Source of the DNA: an uncultured Lachnospiraceae bacterium
GTDB lineage: Bacteria; Bacillota; Clostridia; Lachnospirales; Lachnospiraceae
Assembly (NCBI GenBank): GCA_910587305.1
Contig: CAJUKV010000036.1
Span: forward strand, 1 to 34,531
DNA length: 34,531 nt
Direction of reading: 5' to 3'
In this document: positions 17,184 to 24,968 of the stretch, piece after piece
How positions within the stretch are numbered: the stretch's first letter is position 1
Layout of the letters: the number at the start of each line of letters is the position of its first letter
Program-made: the position numbers and the translations under genes
The notes under the pieces: generated by a model
Told to the model about the DNA's origin: nothing
Database searches by the model: none
What the model saw: only the letters and a program-made list of their open reading frames with translations

Positions 17184-18551
17184 TTATTTTCCCCGTTCCT
17201 TCTCCAGACTTTTAAATAACCTTCCAAGTACAATAACTGCTGCCGCTGCCAACACCACTTCCGCCGTAAATTGTGTATAGGCAAGTCCGTACAAAGGAAA
17301 CAGCGCGTTTAAAATATAGATTGCCGGAATCTCCAGCAATATTTTCCTCATAATGGCAAAAATAAGCGCGTTCTTTCCCATTCCCACAGCCTGGAAAACG
17401 CCCACAGCCAGAAAATCCATACACAAAAAAGGCAGTCCGATGCAAAAGCCCCGTAAAAATCTGCTTCCGTAAGCCACAATCACCTGATTATCCATAAACA
17501 TGGCGATAAGAGAGCCTGCGCCTATATAATAGCCTGCCACTACCACAACAATAAACCCAAGGCTCACCTTCGTGGTGAACAAAATCGTGTCCTTCATCCG
17601 TTTATGGTTTCCACTGGAATAATTATAGCTGACAAGCGGCATAATGCCCTGTGACAAACCCATCGCAATGTTCATGGGAACCATGTTGATCTTCTGTGTA
17701 ATTCCCATGGCCGCCACCGCGTCCGCGCCAAAGCCCGCCGTAAAGTTGTTCAAAATCGTCATCCCTGTTACGTTTAAAAGGTTTTGGATGGAAGCCGGTA
17801 TTCCCACGCCGCATATTCCCAGCACAATCTCCTTTCGCAGGCAGAATTTTTGAGGCCGGATGCAGACAAATGTTTTTTTCCTTCTGACAAAAATCAGCAC
17901 CATAAAATAAAGGAACGCCACGCAGTTGGAAAGGAAGGTTGCAAGCCCTGCCCCTGCCGCCCCCAAATTAAATCCCCATGGGAGGATAAAAATCGGGTCT
18001 AATATCATATTTAAAATACATCCGCTCATGGTTCCGATACTGGCATGCAAGGATGACCCTTCCGACCGTACCATATAAGCCATCACCACATTTAAGATAG
18101 CCGGCACCGCCCCAAAATTCACCGTCCATTTCAGATAGTCCGCCGTGGCCGTAAGCGTGTCCACATCCGCCCCAAGCAGTCTCAAAAGAGGCGCCTTAAA
18201 AATCGTGCACGCCAGTGAAAAAAGAAGGCCGCTAAACAGCGCACAGTAAAATCCAAAAGCCGAGCTCCTGTACACAGTCTCGTAATCTCTTCTTCCAAGG
18301 GCCCGGCTCATCATGCTTGACGTGCCCACGCCAAACAGATTGTTCACCGCATTGAACGCCAAAAGCACCGGAGCCGCCAGCGTAACCGCCGCATTTTGTA
18401 CAGGGTCGTTGATCATTCCCACAAAGTAGGTATCCGCCAGATTATAAATTACCATCACCAGTGAACTGATAATCGTGGGTACCGCCAGCTTTGCCACCGC
18501 TCTGGGAATCGGTATGTTTTCAAATAAAGCTGTTTTACTTTCCTCCTGCAT
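17184..18551 (-). CDS. MATE family efflux transporter
   Basis: A 455-residue inner membrane protein with about 12 membrane helices in two homologous halves, exporting cationic compounds against H+ or Na+ entry. Family signs are PRAVAKLAVPTIISSLVMVI near the N terminus, DTYFVGMINDPVQNAAV, the GVGTSSMMSRALGRRD loop, and in the second half GADAVAAMGITQKINMVPMN followed by GLSQGIMPLVSYNYSSG. GGAAAGGAAATGAT precedes the ATG. Substrate unknown. No marked promoter or terminator was seen beside it, and the gene lies between the ACT-hom transcript and the gat operon. Confidence 0.92.
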   Translation of the reverse strand: MQEESKTALFENIPIPRAVAKLAVPTIISSLVMVIYNLADTYFVGMINDPVQNAAVTLAAPVLLAFNAVNNLFGVGTSSMMSRALGRRDYETVYRSSAFGFYCALFSGLLFSLACTIFKAPLLRLLGADVDTLTATADYLKWTVNFGAVPAILNVVMAYMVRSEGSSLHASIGTMSGCILNMILDPIFILPWGFNLGAAGAGLATFLSNCVAFLYFMVLIFVRRKKTFVCIRPQKFCLRKEIVLGICGVGIPASIQNLLNVTGMTILNNFTAGFGADAVAAMGITQKINMVPMNIAMGLSQGIMPLVSYNYSSGNHKRMKDTILFTTKVSLGFIVVVVAGYYIGAGSLIAMFMDNQVIVAYGSRFLRGFCIGLPFLCMDFLAVGVFQAVGMGKNALIFAIMRKILLEIPAIYILNALFPLYGLAYTQFTAEVVLAAAAVIVLGRLFKSLEKERGK

Positions 18552-18606
18552 ATCATTTCCTTTCCTGCATAATCGAGCAGGGAAGATTCCCCCTGCCCCC
18601 GCGCCA

Positions 18607-18645
18607 GGCGTCCGTCAGCTTGCTGACATATTTCCTTTGGACGCC
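18607..18645. repeat. Nested inverted repeats upstream of the MATE gene
   Basis: Outer arms GGCGTCC (18607-18613) and GGACGCC (18639-18645) enclose a perfect inner hairpin GTCAGC (18614-18619) and GCTGAC (18622-18627). Together with GC-rich hairpins at 18653-18716 it fills the gap between gatB and the MATE gene. It could be a repeat element or a leader structure. Confidence 0.45.
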
Positions 18646-18652
18646 CGTGTAC

Positions 18653-18672
18653 ATAAAAGCTCACGCCTGAGC
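18653..18672 (-). terminator. Intrinsic terminator of the gatCAB operon
   Basis: On the minus strand GCTCA and TGAGC pair around GGCG and are followed by TTTTAT. Further GC-rich pairing (GCCTCA with TGAGGC) lies between it and the gatB stop. Confidence 0.6.
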
Positions 18673-18716
18673 GCCGCCTCAGCGGGCCTCAGCGGCTTAA
18701 GGCTCCTTTGAGGCCA

Positions 18717-20147
18717 TTATAAAAGCTCTTTTAACAGCTTATTTACCATACCCGGGTCAGCCTTTCCCTTCATGGCCTTCATGGTCTGTCCCACCAAAAA
18801 TCCAATTGCTTTTTCCTTGCCATTGCGGTAATCTTCCACAGATTGGGGATTTTTAGCAAGAACTTCCTCCACCGTCCGGCGAAGGGCCCCTTCATCGTTT
18901 ACGGTTTTCAGGCCGTGCTCCTCCACATACTTTTCAGGATCCATATCCTGTGCAAACATCGCCTCAAACACTTCCTTCGCCACGGAACCGTTGATAGCCT
19001 TAGCGTCCACAAGTGAAATCAGTTTTGCAAGGTTCTCCGGTGAAAATCTCACATCCTCCGAATCCATGCCTTTTTCTTTAAGCAGTCTTAAAGTTTCCCC
19101 CATCAGCCAGTTAGAGACCTTCTTGGGCTGGCTTCCAAGAGCCACCGTCGCCTCAAATATATCCGCCATATGCTTACTTCCCGTGATAATTTCAATGTCG
19201 TATTCAGGGATGTCAAACTCTTCTTTGTAGCGGCGCATCTTATCCTCACGAAACTCCGGCTGCTTTTCCCGGATTGCCGCAAGGAAGGCATCGGAAAGCA
19301 CAACAGGCACAAGATCCGGATCCGGGAAGTAGCGGTAATCCTGGGCGTCCTCCTTGCTCCTCATGGCATAAGACTCTCCCTTGCCGTCATCCCACCTTCT
19401 GGTCTCCTGCACCACTTTCTTTCCTTCCTCCAAAAGATCAATCTGACGCTCCCGTTCCCCTTCAATCGCCCTTGCAATGGCACGGAAGGAATTTAAATTT
19501 TTCATCTCCGTCCGGGTGCCAAATTCTTTAGCGCCCGCTTCCCTTACGGACAAGTTTACGTCGGCGCGCATGGAGCCTTCCTGCAGCTTACAGTCGGAAG
19601 CTCCCAGATACTGAATGATCATCCGCAACTTTTCCAGATAAGCGATCACTTCCTGAGCGTTTCGCATATCCGGTTCCGATACAATCTCGATTAAAGGCAC
19701 GCCGGAACGGTTATAGTCCACCAGCGAACAATCGTCCCATTCATCGTGAATCAGCTTGCCCGCATCCTCCTCCATATGGATTTCATGGATTCCTACAAAC
19801 TTTTTGCCCTCCTCCGTCTCGATTTCCACCCTGCCGTTTTGACAGATTGGGAGATAAAGCTGGGAAATCTGATAGTTTTGCGGATTATCCGGATAAAAAT
19901 AATTTTTACGGTCGAATTTACAATATCTGCTGATGGTACAGTTTGTTGCCAGTCCCACCGCCACCGCATATTCCAGCACCTGTTTGTTTAACACCGGGAG
20001 GGAACCCGGCATTCCGGTACAGACCGGACAAGTATGGGTGTTAGGCTCCCCGCCAAAAGCCGTGGAGCATCCGCAGAAAATCTTGGTTTTTGTGGCCAGC
20101 TCCACATGCACCTCAAGCCCTATCACCGTCTCATATTGCTTTGCCAT
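18717..20147 (-). CDS. gatB: Asp/Glu-tRNA amidotransferase subunit B
   Basis: GatB activates and transamidates Glu-tRNA-Gln or Asp-tRNA-Asn, using ammonia delivered by GatA. 476 residues. The N-terminal cradle domain begins YETVIGLEVHVELATKTKIF. The zinc site is visible as FCGCSTAFGG and HTCPVCTGMPGSLPVLN. The core has RKNYFYPDNPQNYQISQLYLP and RSGVPLIEIVSEPD. The C-terminal helical and YqeY-like tail ends GFLVGQTMKAMKGKADPGMV. AGGAGG lies 9 bases before the ATG and is embedded in the last codons of gatA; only four bases separate the two genes, which suggests coupled translation. Confidence 0.97.
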   Translation of the reverse strand: MAKQYETVIGLEVHVELATKTKIFCGCSTAFGGEPNTHTCPVCTGMPGSLPVLNKQVLEYAVAVGLATNCTISRYCKFDRKNYFYPDNPQNYQISQLYLPICQNGRVEIETEEGKKFVGIHEIHMEEDAGKLIHDEWDDCSLVDYNRSGVPLIEIVSEPDMRNAQEVIAYLEKLRMIIQYLGASDCKLQEGSMRADVNLSVREAGAKEFGTRTEMKNLNSFRAIARAIEGERERQIDLLEEGKKVVQETRRWDDGKGESYAMRSKEDAQDYRYFPDPDLVPVVLSDAFLAAIREKQPEFREDKMRRYKEEFDIPEYDIEIITGSKHMADIFEATVALGSQPKKVSNWLMGETLRLLKEKGMDSEDVRFSPENLAKLISLVDAKAINGSVAKEVFEAMFAQDMDPEKYVEEHGLKTVNDEGALRRTVEEVLAKNPQSVEDYRNGKEKAIGFLVGQTMKAMKGKADPGMVNKLLKELL

Positions 20148-20151
20148 ACGC

Positions 20152-21606
20152 TTACGCCTCCTTTCCGCCAAATACACCTCTTGCTTTTTCGTAGGTGTAA
20201 GCCGTCTGAATCAGCTTCTTTTCCTGAAAACAGTCTCCGATCAGCTGCAGCCCGATGGGCAGGCCCTTAAAATCCATGCCGCAGGGCATGCTTAAGCCCG
20301 GCAATCCTGCCAGATTGATGGAAATCGTATAAATATCGCCCAGGTACATCTTAATCGGGTCGGAAAGGCTCTCCCCAAGTTTCGGCGCGGTGGTGGGCGC
20401 CACCGGCCCCAAAATCACGTCATATTTGGCAAATGCCTCATCAAAGGCTTTCTTAATCAGGGCCTTTACCCGCAATGCCTTTAAATAGTAAGCGTCGTAA
20501 TAACCGGAGCTTAACACAAAGCTGCCTAACATAATCCTGCGTTTTACCTCCGGTCCAAAACCTTCCGAACGGGACTTTTTGTACATGTTGTGAAGTCCCT
20601 CGTAATTTTCCGTGCGGTAGCCGTACTTGATGCCGTCAAAACGCTCCAAATTAGAGCTCGCCTCCGCCGCCGCAATGGTATAGTAAGTGGGGATGGCATA
20701 TTCCACCAGACTCAAGTCAAATTCTTCCACCACAGCGCCTTTTTCCCGTAACGTCTCCGCCGCTTTCAGAACGGCTCCTTTCACTTCCGAATCAAGACCT
20801 TCCCCAAAATAGTCTCTGGGAAGGCCAATCCGCATCCCCTTAACGTCCTCTTTGAGCGCCGAAGTGAAATCTGTGTCCTCTCTTTTAATCGAAGTAGAGT
20901 CCTTCTCATCATAGGAAGAAATCACCTCCATGACGGTCGCGCAGTCGGTCACATCCTTGCACAAAGGGCCAATCTGATCCAGCGAAGAGCCGTAAGCAAT
21001 CAGCCCATAGCGGGATACGGTTCCGTAGGTGGGCTTTAGCCCAACCACCCCGCAGAAAGACGCAGGCTGACGGATGGAGCCGCCGGTATCCGAGCCCAAG
21101 GCGTAAAAACACTCCCCTGCCGCCACCGCCGCCGCACTGCCGCCTGATGATCCCCCCGGCACATGGTCGGTATTCCATGGATTTTTCGTGACGCCAAAAG
21201 CGGAGGTTTCCGTGGTGGAACCCATGGCAAACTCATCCATATTGGTTTTGCCAAGAATTACCGCCCCTGCCCTCTCAAGGTTCAATACCGCTTCCGAGGA
21301 AAATGTGGGGATAAAATTTCCTAAAATTTTGGACGAGCATGTGGTGAGCATTCCTTCGGTACACATATTGTCCTTGATGGCAACAGGCACCCCTGCCAGG
21401 GGACTTTCAAAGCCCTCCTCAATCTTTTTCTGCACCGCCTGCGCCCTAGCAAGGGCCCCTTCCTTATCCACGGTCACATAGCAGTGATACTTGTCTTCTT
21501 TTTCTTCCATTTGGGTAAGGACGGCTTTTGTCGCTTCTATGGCCGTCACTTCCCCTTTTCTGATTGCTGCCGCAAGCTCTACGGCAGTCCTATTGAGCAA
21601 TCCCAT
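20152..21606 (-). CDS. gatA: Asp/Glu-tRNA amidotransferase subunit A
   Basis: The amidase-signature subunit, which hydrolyses glutamine to supply ammonia. 484 residues. The catalytic triad is complete: Lys78 in VAIKDNM, cis-Ser153 in PGGSSGGS and nucleophile Ser177 in GSDTGGSIRQPA, each at the usual family position. AGGAGGG is a few bases upstream of the ATG, and 11 bases separate it from gatC. Because GlnRS is also encoded nearby, the complex may mainly make Asn-tRNA-Asn in this organism; that is inference. Confidence 0.97.
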   Translation of the reverse strand: MGLLNRTAVELAAAIRKGEVTAIEATKAVLTQMEEKEDKYHCYVTVDKEGALARAQAVQKKIEEGFESPLAGVPVAIKDNMCTEGMLTTCSSKILGNFIPTFSSEAVLNLERAGAVILGKTNMDEFAMGSTTETSAFGVTKNPWNTDHVPGGSSGGSAAAVAAGECFYALGSDTGGSIRQPASFCGVVGLKPTYGTVSRYGLIAYGSSLDQIGPLCKDVTDCATVMEVISSYDEKDSTSIKREDTDFTSALKEDVKGMRIGLPRDYFGEGLDSEVKGAVLKAAETLREKGAVVEEFDLSLVEYAIPTYYTIAAAEASSNLERFDGIKYGYRTENYEGLHNMYKKSRSEGFGPEVKRRIMLGSFVLSSGYYDAYYLKALRVKALIKKAFDEAFAKYDVILGPVAPTTAPKLGESLSDPIKMYLGDIYTISINLAGLPGLSMPCGMDFKGLPIGLQLIGDCFQEKKLIQTAYTYEKARGVFGGKEA

Positions 21607-21617
21607 ACGCCGCCCTC

Positions 21618-21911
21618 CTATTCAAATGTGCGCGGCACTACAAACATGCCGTCCTTTTGGCCGGGAGCATTCTTTAAAATATCCTCCCGCATGTCCCCGT
21701 TTGTTACGATGTCCTCACGAAATACGTTTTTTACCGGGAAGACATGGGACATTGGTTCAACGCCCTCCGTGTCAAGCTCGCCTAACTTGTCTATATAGTC
21801 TAACATACTGCCCATATCCTTTTTGGCCTGCTCCTTTTCCTCCGGGGAGAGTTCGAGCTTGGCAAGGATTCCTACATATTCAATGGTTTCATCGGAAATG
21901 ATATTTGCCAT
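21618..21911 (-). CDS. gatC: Asp/Glu-tRNA amidotransferase subunit C
   Basis: A 97-residue stabilising subunit wrapped around the GatA-GatB interface. Motifs are YVGILAKLELSPEEKE, MLDYIDKLGELDTEGVEPMS and the C-terminal EDILKNAPGQKDGMFVVPRTFE-type segment. AAGGA lies 7 bases from the ATG. It is the first gene of the gatC-A-B operon. Confidence 0.95.
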   Translation of the reverse strand: MANIISDETIEYVGILAKLELSPEEKEQAKKDMGSMLDYIDKLGELDTEGVEPMSHVFPVKNVFREDIVTNGDMREDILKNAPGQKDGMFVVPRTFE

Positions 21912-21985
21912 CACTGGTTCCTTTCTATGATTGATTTGTAAGGTTCATTTGCCTGCATTTAACAGGTAAAAAATTTCTAATCTAT

Positions 21986-22014
21986 AATTTACTACTTTTG
22001 CGGATTGGTGTCTA
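21986..22014 (-). promoter_or_regulatory. Possible promoter of the gatCAB operon
   Basis: On the minus strand: -35 TAGACA (22009-22014), 17-base spacer, -10 TAAATT (21986-21991). A moderate match, placed about 75 bases before gatC. A small hairpin (CCTGTTAAATGCAGG) lies in the leader. Confidence 0.4.
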
Positions 22015-22023
22015 CTATTTTCA

Positions 22024-22167
22024 TTATGGGGGTAGGGCTTTCCGTACTTTCGAAAGAATCACCGGCCTTCCCGCATCCGTAAACAGGCTATGCTCACCAA
22101 TCCATTCCATATGGGGACAGTTGGCTAGTACAGCATTGCCTAAGTAGTCCACATAGTTTTCCTTCAT
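22024..22167 (-). pseudogene. Possible gene remnant, 47 codons
   Basis: A minus-strand open frame reading MKENYVDYLGNAVLANCPHM and ending with VILSKVRKALPP. The composition looks protein-like (a Trp, a Cys, mixed charges), but there is no ribosome binding site before the ATG and the frame is closed by a stop 12 codons upstream. It may be the 3' end of a lost gene in the 545-base gap. No family was recognised; it could be chance. Confidence 0.25.
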
Positions 22168-22235
22168 GGCTGCCAAGTCCAAGTTCCACTCCGGTGTTAG
22201 TTTATAAGTTTAACCTGCTCAAGTACAAATTTTCA

Positions 22236-22264
22236 TTGACATATTTTTTTTCTCTCCGTATAAT
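22236..22264 (+). promoter_or_regulatory. Near-consensus sigma-A promoter of the structured RNA
   Basis: -35 TTGACA (22236-22241) and -10 TATAAT (22259-22264) are both perfect, with an optimal 17-base spacer. Transcription should begin near 22271. It is the strongest promoter seen in the window. Confidence 0.85.
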
Positions 22265-22270
22265 AATAGT

Positions 22271-22446
22271 ACCAGACAGGCAACGGCGTGTGTCTGTCCA
22301 GGCGATGAAGCATAACAGCGTACCGGAGAGCCTTGTTATGCGGAGCCTTCGAGAGGGGTTGTGCAGCGAAACCTCAAGCCGGAGTAGGCAACAGCCGAAA
22401 GAAAATGCTCAGAGACCGTCCTGTATCGTCAGGACGGTTTTCTTTT
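22271..22446 (+). ncRNA. Structured RNA ending in an intrinsic terminator, upstream of a PBECR4-type gene
   Basis: A GC-rich RNA follows the promoter in an AT-rich surrounding. Stems I can pair by eye: CAGACA (22273-22278) with TGTCTG (22291-22296); GCATAACA (22310-22317) with TGTTATGC (22334-22341); GAGGGGTT (22353-22360) with AACCTC (22370-22375). AGGCAAC recurs at 22278 and 22386, and CGGAG recurs three times. The RNA ends in the terminator at 22416-22446. I do not recognise it as SAM, c-di-GMP, cobalamin, TPP, glycine, T-box, tmRNA, 6S, SRP or RNase P RNA. It may be a riboswitch/attenuator leader, a separate small RNA, or an RNA antitoxin for the downstream protein. Confidence 0.65.
22416..22446 (+). 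terminator. Strong intrinsic terminator between RNA and PBECR4-type gene
   Basis: Perfect 8-bp stem, CCGTCCTG (22416-22423) and CAGGACGG (22430-22437), loop TATCGT, then TTTTCTTTT. The next gene's AGG-type ribosome site begins immediately after (ACGGAGG 22447-22453), so most transcripts should stop before it unless read-through is allowed. Confidence 0.9.
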
Positions 22447-22460
22447 ACGGAGGATTCCTT

Positions 22461-23048
22461 ATGGATGGATTACTGACCTGTGCGAAAGCATTTGAAGATC
22501 TGCTCCCTGTAAAATACCATATCATCATTGGACGAAAAGGAAAGTCCGTGGAGCTGACGGTCAGCTTTGAAGCCGTAGAATTTCATCACCTTGTGGGGCT
22601 GCATAAGCTGCACGATCTGCGTCTCTCCAGAGCCAGTCGTGAAAAAGTATTTTCCCAGATTCTTTCCGGCCAGATTACTTTGAATGATATCAAAAAGAGC
22701 CGCTACTTCTGCAACATCCAAAACCGGCTGGAGCCTTTTCAAAAGATTGAGGCGCTTTTCGATAAAAATGACCTGGTCTTCCGCTATAACCGAAAGCTTC
22801 AGGCCCTTTCCCTTATCAAAGCAGAGTACCTGCTCTCTACACCTCATGAATATGCCGATGTGTATATCTTTCTCGACAAAAAAGACGAGGCCGGGAATTT
22901 TTTCTGTCGCTCTTTTTTTCCAAAGGAGGAGATAGATTACTCAAAAGGACAGGCTGCATATACCCTTCTGAAAAAAGAAAAGATTAACACCGACACCGGA
23001 GCCGTACAGGTCCAGTATGATCGGCTCTCTCCAAAAGATAAAAAATGA
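22461..23048 (+). CDS. PBECR4-type (BECR-fold nuclease-like) domain protein
   Basis: 195 residues made of a single domain. I recognise the PBECR4 pattern: YHIIIGRKGKSVELTVSFE (about 19-37), FHHLVGLHKLHDL (about 40-52), REKVFSQILSGQITLNDIKK, SRYFCNIQNRLEPFQKIEAL, LVFRYN, IKAEYLL, ADVYIFLDKK, FCRSFFPKEEIDYSKGQ and YTLLKKEKI. BECR-fold proteins include barnase, EndoU, colicin E5/D and RelE ribonucleases, so an RNA target is plausible; catalytic residues of this subgroup are not established by me. No signal peptide or membrane segment. ACGGAGG is seven bases from the ATG. It depends on read-through of the terminator just upstream. An in-frame open extension back to 22194 runs through the RNA and is not coding. 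Confidence 0.8.
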   Translation: MDGLLTCAKAFEDLLPVKYHIIIGRKGKSVELTVSFEAVEFHHLVGLHKLHDLRLSRASREKVFSQILSGQITLNDIKKSRYFCNIQNRLEPFQKIEALFDKNDLVFRYNRKLQALSLIKAEYLLSTPHEYADVYIFLDKKDEAGNFFCRSFFPKEEIDYSKGQAAYTLLKKEKINTDTGAVQVQYDRLSPKDKK

Positions 23049-23363
23049 TCCCGCACAGACAGCTACAGAGCAGCCTGCCAGCCACTGTTCGATGCAGAAA
23101 CTGGCCCGCACCTTTTCCTTTCCCCTGGCCATCCATGCCACCTCCCCTCTGACCGGCACATTTCTGCCCGGTATCCACTTTCTCTCTGTAAAAACCCCTT
23201 GAATTGCCTCCTTTTTTCGGAATCAGGTATAAAAAATCTTTGGTCTTTCCGAAAAAGTATAGATACATAAATTAAAGTCGAAAAATGAAATGCGTTGTGA
23301 TAGAATCAAATTGTATAAGCAACCATAAAAAACTATCGTTAAAAAACAAAGGAACCCAAGAAA
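23049..23363. other. Gap of 315 bases between the PBECR4-type gene and the lipase
   Basis: The first 150 bases are not AT-rich, but hold no supported gene and no clear terminator. The remainder becomes AT-rich towards the lipase. A TAGAAT hexamer near 23299 could be a -10 box, but no convincing -35 is at the right distance. Confidence 0.4.
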
Positions 23364-24785
23364 ATGATTTTTTTACCTCACATATATCTTTTGCTGATTT
23401 GGATACACTCGCTTTCTCATTCCGCTTTGGAACACTATGGTCAGTTATATGGTTATGACTTTGGCTGGCTTATGCCTGACTGGGCGGCGGATGTTTCTTT
23501 TAACATTCAGGTTCTTCTTGTTTATGGCGTCTTTCTGTGTCTGCTTCATATAAGGCCCTTTGATTTTATTTCCGTTACCCGGCGGCAGCGGCAGGAGAGG
23601 CTTCCTGTGCGGTTAAAGATTATGAAGGGGGGAAGGCGGATTCTCCGGCTTTGTTTTTGGGGGATTCTGGCGCAGCCTTTTTTGTATCTTACAGGGCTTT
23701 ATCGTTATCCGCTTTCTTCCGTGAGCGACACGAAATTGTGGATGCTTTTGCTCATTGTTGACGGTATTTTAACCTTTCTCTTTTTTTATCTGCTGATTTT
23801 AAACGGGTCTCTGCGGATTTTGTGCACCTGCCGGAGTCTTGGCGTGTGGAAAAGGGTGTTGTTCTTTTGTTTTTTATGGATACCGATTGTCCATCTTTTT
23901 CCGCTGAAATATTTGAGCAAACGGGCGAAAATTGAGTTGGACGCTGAAATCTGCCGTTTTGAAAATCATAAGAAACGGGACGGCGCTATGATTTGCGCCA
24001 CTAAGTATCCTATTCTTCTGCTTCACGGAATCGGCTTTCGGGATCTGCAATATTTTAACTATTGGGGGCGCATTCCAAAGGAGCTGGTGCGAAACGGCGC
24101 CACTATCTATTACGGCCACCAGGAGGCCTGGGGTACGATAGAAAACAATGGTCAGGTTATCAGGAAAAAGATAAAAGAGGTGCTTGCGGAAAATAATTGT
24201 GATAAGGTAAACATTATTGCCCATTCCAAGGGCGGCTTAGACGCCCGTTATCTGATTTCCGGCCTTCACATGGAGGGGCAGGTGGCCTCCCTGACCACCA
24301 TATCCACGCCTCACCGGGGTTCGGAGCTTTTGGATATTCTAAACAGGCTTCCTGACGGCGTTTATCATTTTGTCTCTTCCCTTTTTGATAAGTCTTACGC
24401 AAGGTTTGGAGATTTGAATCCTGACTGCTATCACGCAAGCAAGCAGCTTTCCCGTGCATTTTGTGAGGATTTCAATGCAAAATATCCGGACTCTCCCATG
24501 GTTTATTATCAAAGCTACGCTTCCTATGTTAAGCATCCTTTTGGAGATCCCATGCTGGGTATTCCCAACCTGCTTATGGCCCTGTCGGGAGCCGCTAAAA
24601 ACGACGGGCTGGTAAACGTCACGTCGGCTAAGTGGGGGCATTTTAAAAAGACCTTTGTCAGCGCGGGAAGCCGGGGTATCTCTCACGGGGATATGATCGA
24701 TTTGAAAAGGGAGGATTATAAGGGCTTTGATGTGATTGAGGCCTATGTGAAAATTGTGGCGGAGTTAAAAGAAATGGGATTTTGA
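23364..24785 (+). CDS. Membrane-anchored lipase / triacylglycerol-lipase-like alpha/beta hydrolase
   Basis: 473 residues in two parts. Residues 1-185 carry about five hydrophobic segments (for example NIQVLLVYGVFLCLLHI, LWMLLLIVDGILTFLFFYLL, VLFFCFLWIPIVHLF). The rest is a lipase domain: oxyanion loop PILLLHGIGF (about 216-225), nucleophile elbow NIIAHSKGGLDARY with Ser288 (Ala replaces the first Gly of GxSxG, as in Bacillus lipases), STPHRGSELLD, likely acid Asp414 in KNDGLVNV, and likely His441 in GISHGDMIDL. This matches the bacterial family I lipase fold; substrate unknown. The catalytic domain could face either side of the membrane. AAGGA lies 10 bases before the ATG. It converges with a carboxylesterase. 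Confidence 0.85.
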   Translation: MIFLPHIYLLLIWIHSLSHSALEHYGQLYGYDFGWLMPDWAADVSFNIQVLLVYGVFLCLLHIRPFDFISVTRRQRQERLPVRLKIMKGGRRILRLCFWGILAQPFLYLTGLYRYPLSSVSDTKLWMLLLIVDGILTFLFFYLLILNGSLRILCTCRSLGVWKRVLFFCFLWIPIVHLFPLKYLSKRAKIELDAEICRFENHKKRDGAMICATKYPILLLHGIGFRDLQYFNYWGRIPKELVRNGATIYYGHQEAWGTIENNGQVIRKKIKEVLAENNCDKVNIIAHSKGGLDARYLISGLHMEGQVASLTTISTPHRGSELLDILNRLPDGVYHFVSSLFDKSYARFGDLNPDCYHASKQLSRAFCEDFNAKYPDSPMVYYQSYASYVKHPFGDPMLGIPNLLMALSGAAKNDGLVNVTSAKWGHFKKTFVSAGSRGISHGDMIDLKREDYKGFDVIEAYVKIVAELKEMGF

Positions 24786-24825
24786 AATCCGGGCAGTTCC
24801 TTATCACAATCCGCAATAGAAAGTT

Positions 24826-24878
24826 CGCTTTCGGTCTTGCCAAGGCCTTTGTATATGGCTTTGCAAGAACCGAAAGCG
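24826..24878. terminator. Long hairpin between convergent lipase and carboxylesterase genes
   Basis: Arms at 24826-24840 (CGCTTTCGGTCTTGC) and 24863-24878 (GCAAGAACCGAAAGCG) pair with one bulge, and AAGGCC/GGCTT extend the stem inwards. It probably ends both transcripts; the T-tracts are interrupted on both strands. Confidence 0.7.
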
Positions 24879-24968
24879 GGAATTTGTTTTCATGGCCCGG
24901 AAATGCGCACAGGCCACGTATTTTGTAAGAACCGCCCCGAATGTTATGTTCGTTTACGATAGATTTTC

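Noticed and set aside
16886..17284. Minus-strand frame with a zinc-ribbon-like CPRCGELKDRTWQC stretch
   Set aside because: It overlaps the UPF0735 ACT gene and the end of the MATE gene in another frame and crosses a good promoter; the cysteines are probably chance.
22194..22460. In-frame upstream extension of the PBECR4-type gene
   Set aside because: It runs through the promoter, the structured RNA and the terminator, and its peptide is basic and low in hydrophobic residues. The ATG at 22461 has a proper ribosome site and begins the conserved domain.
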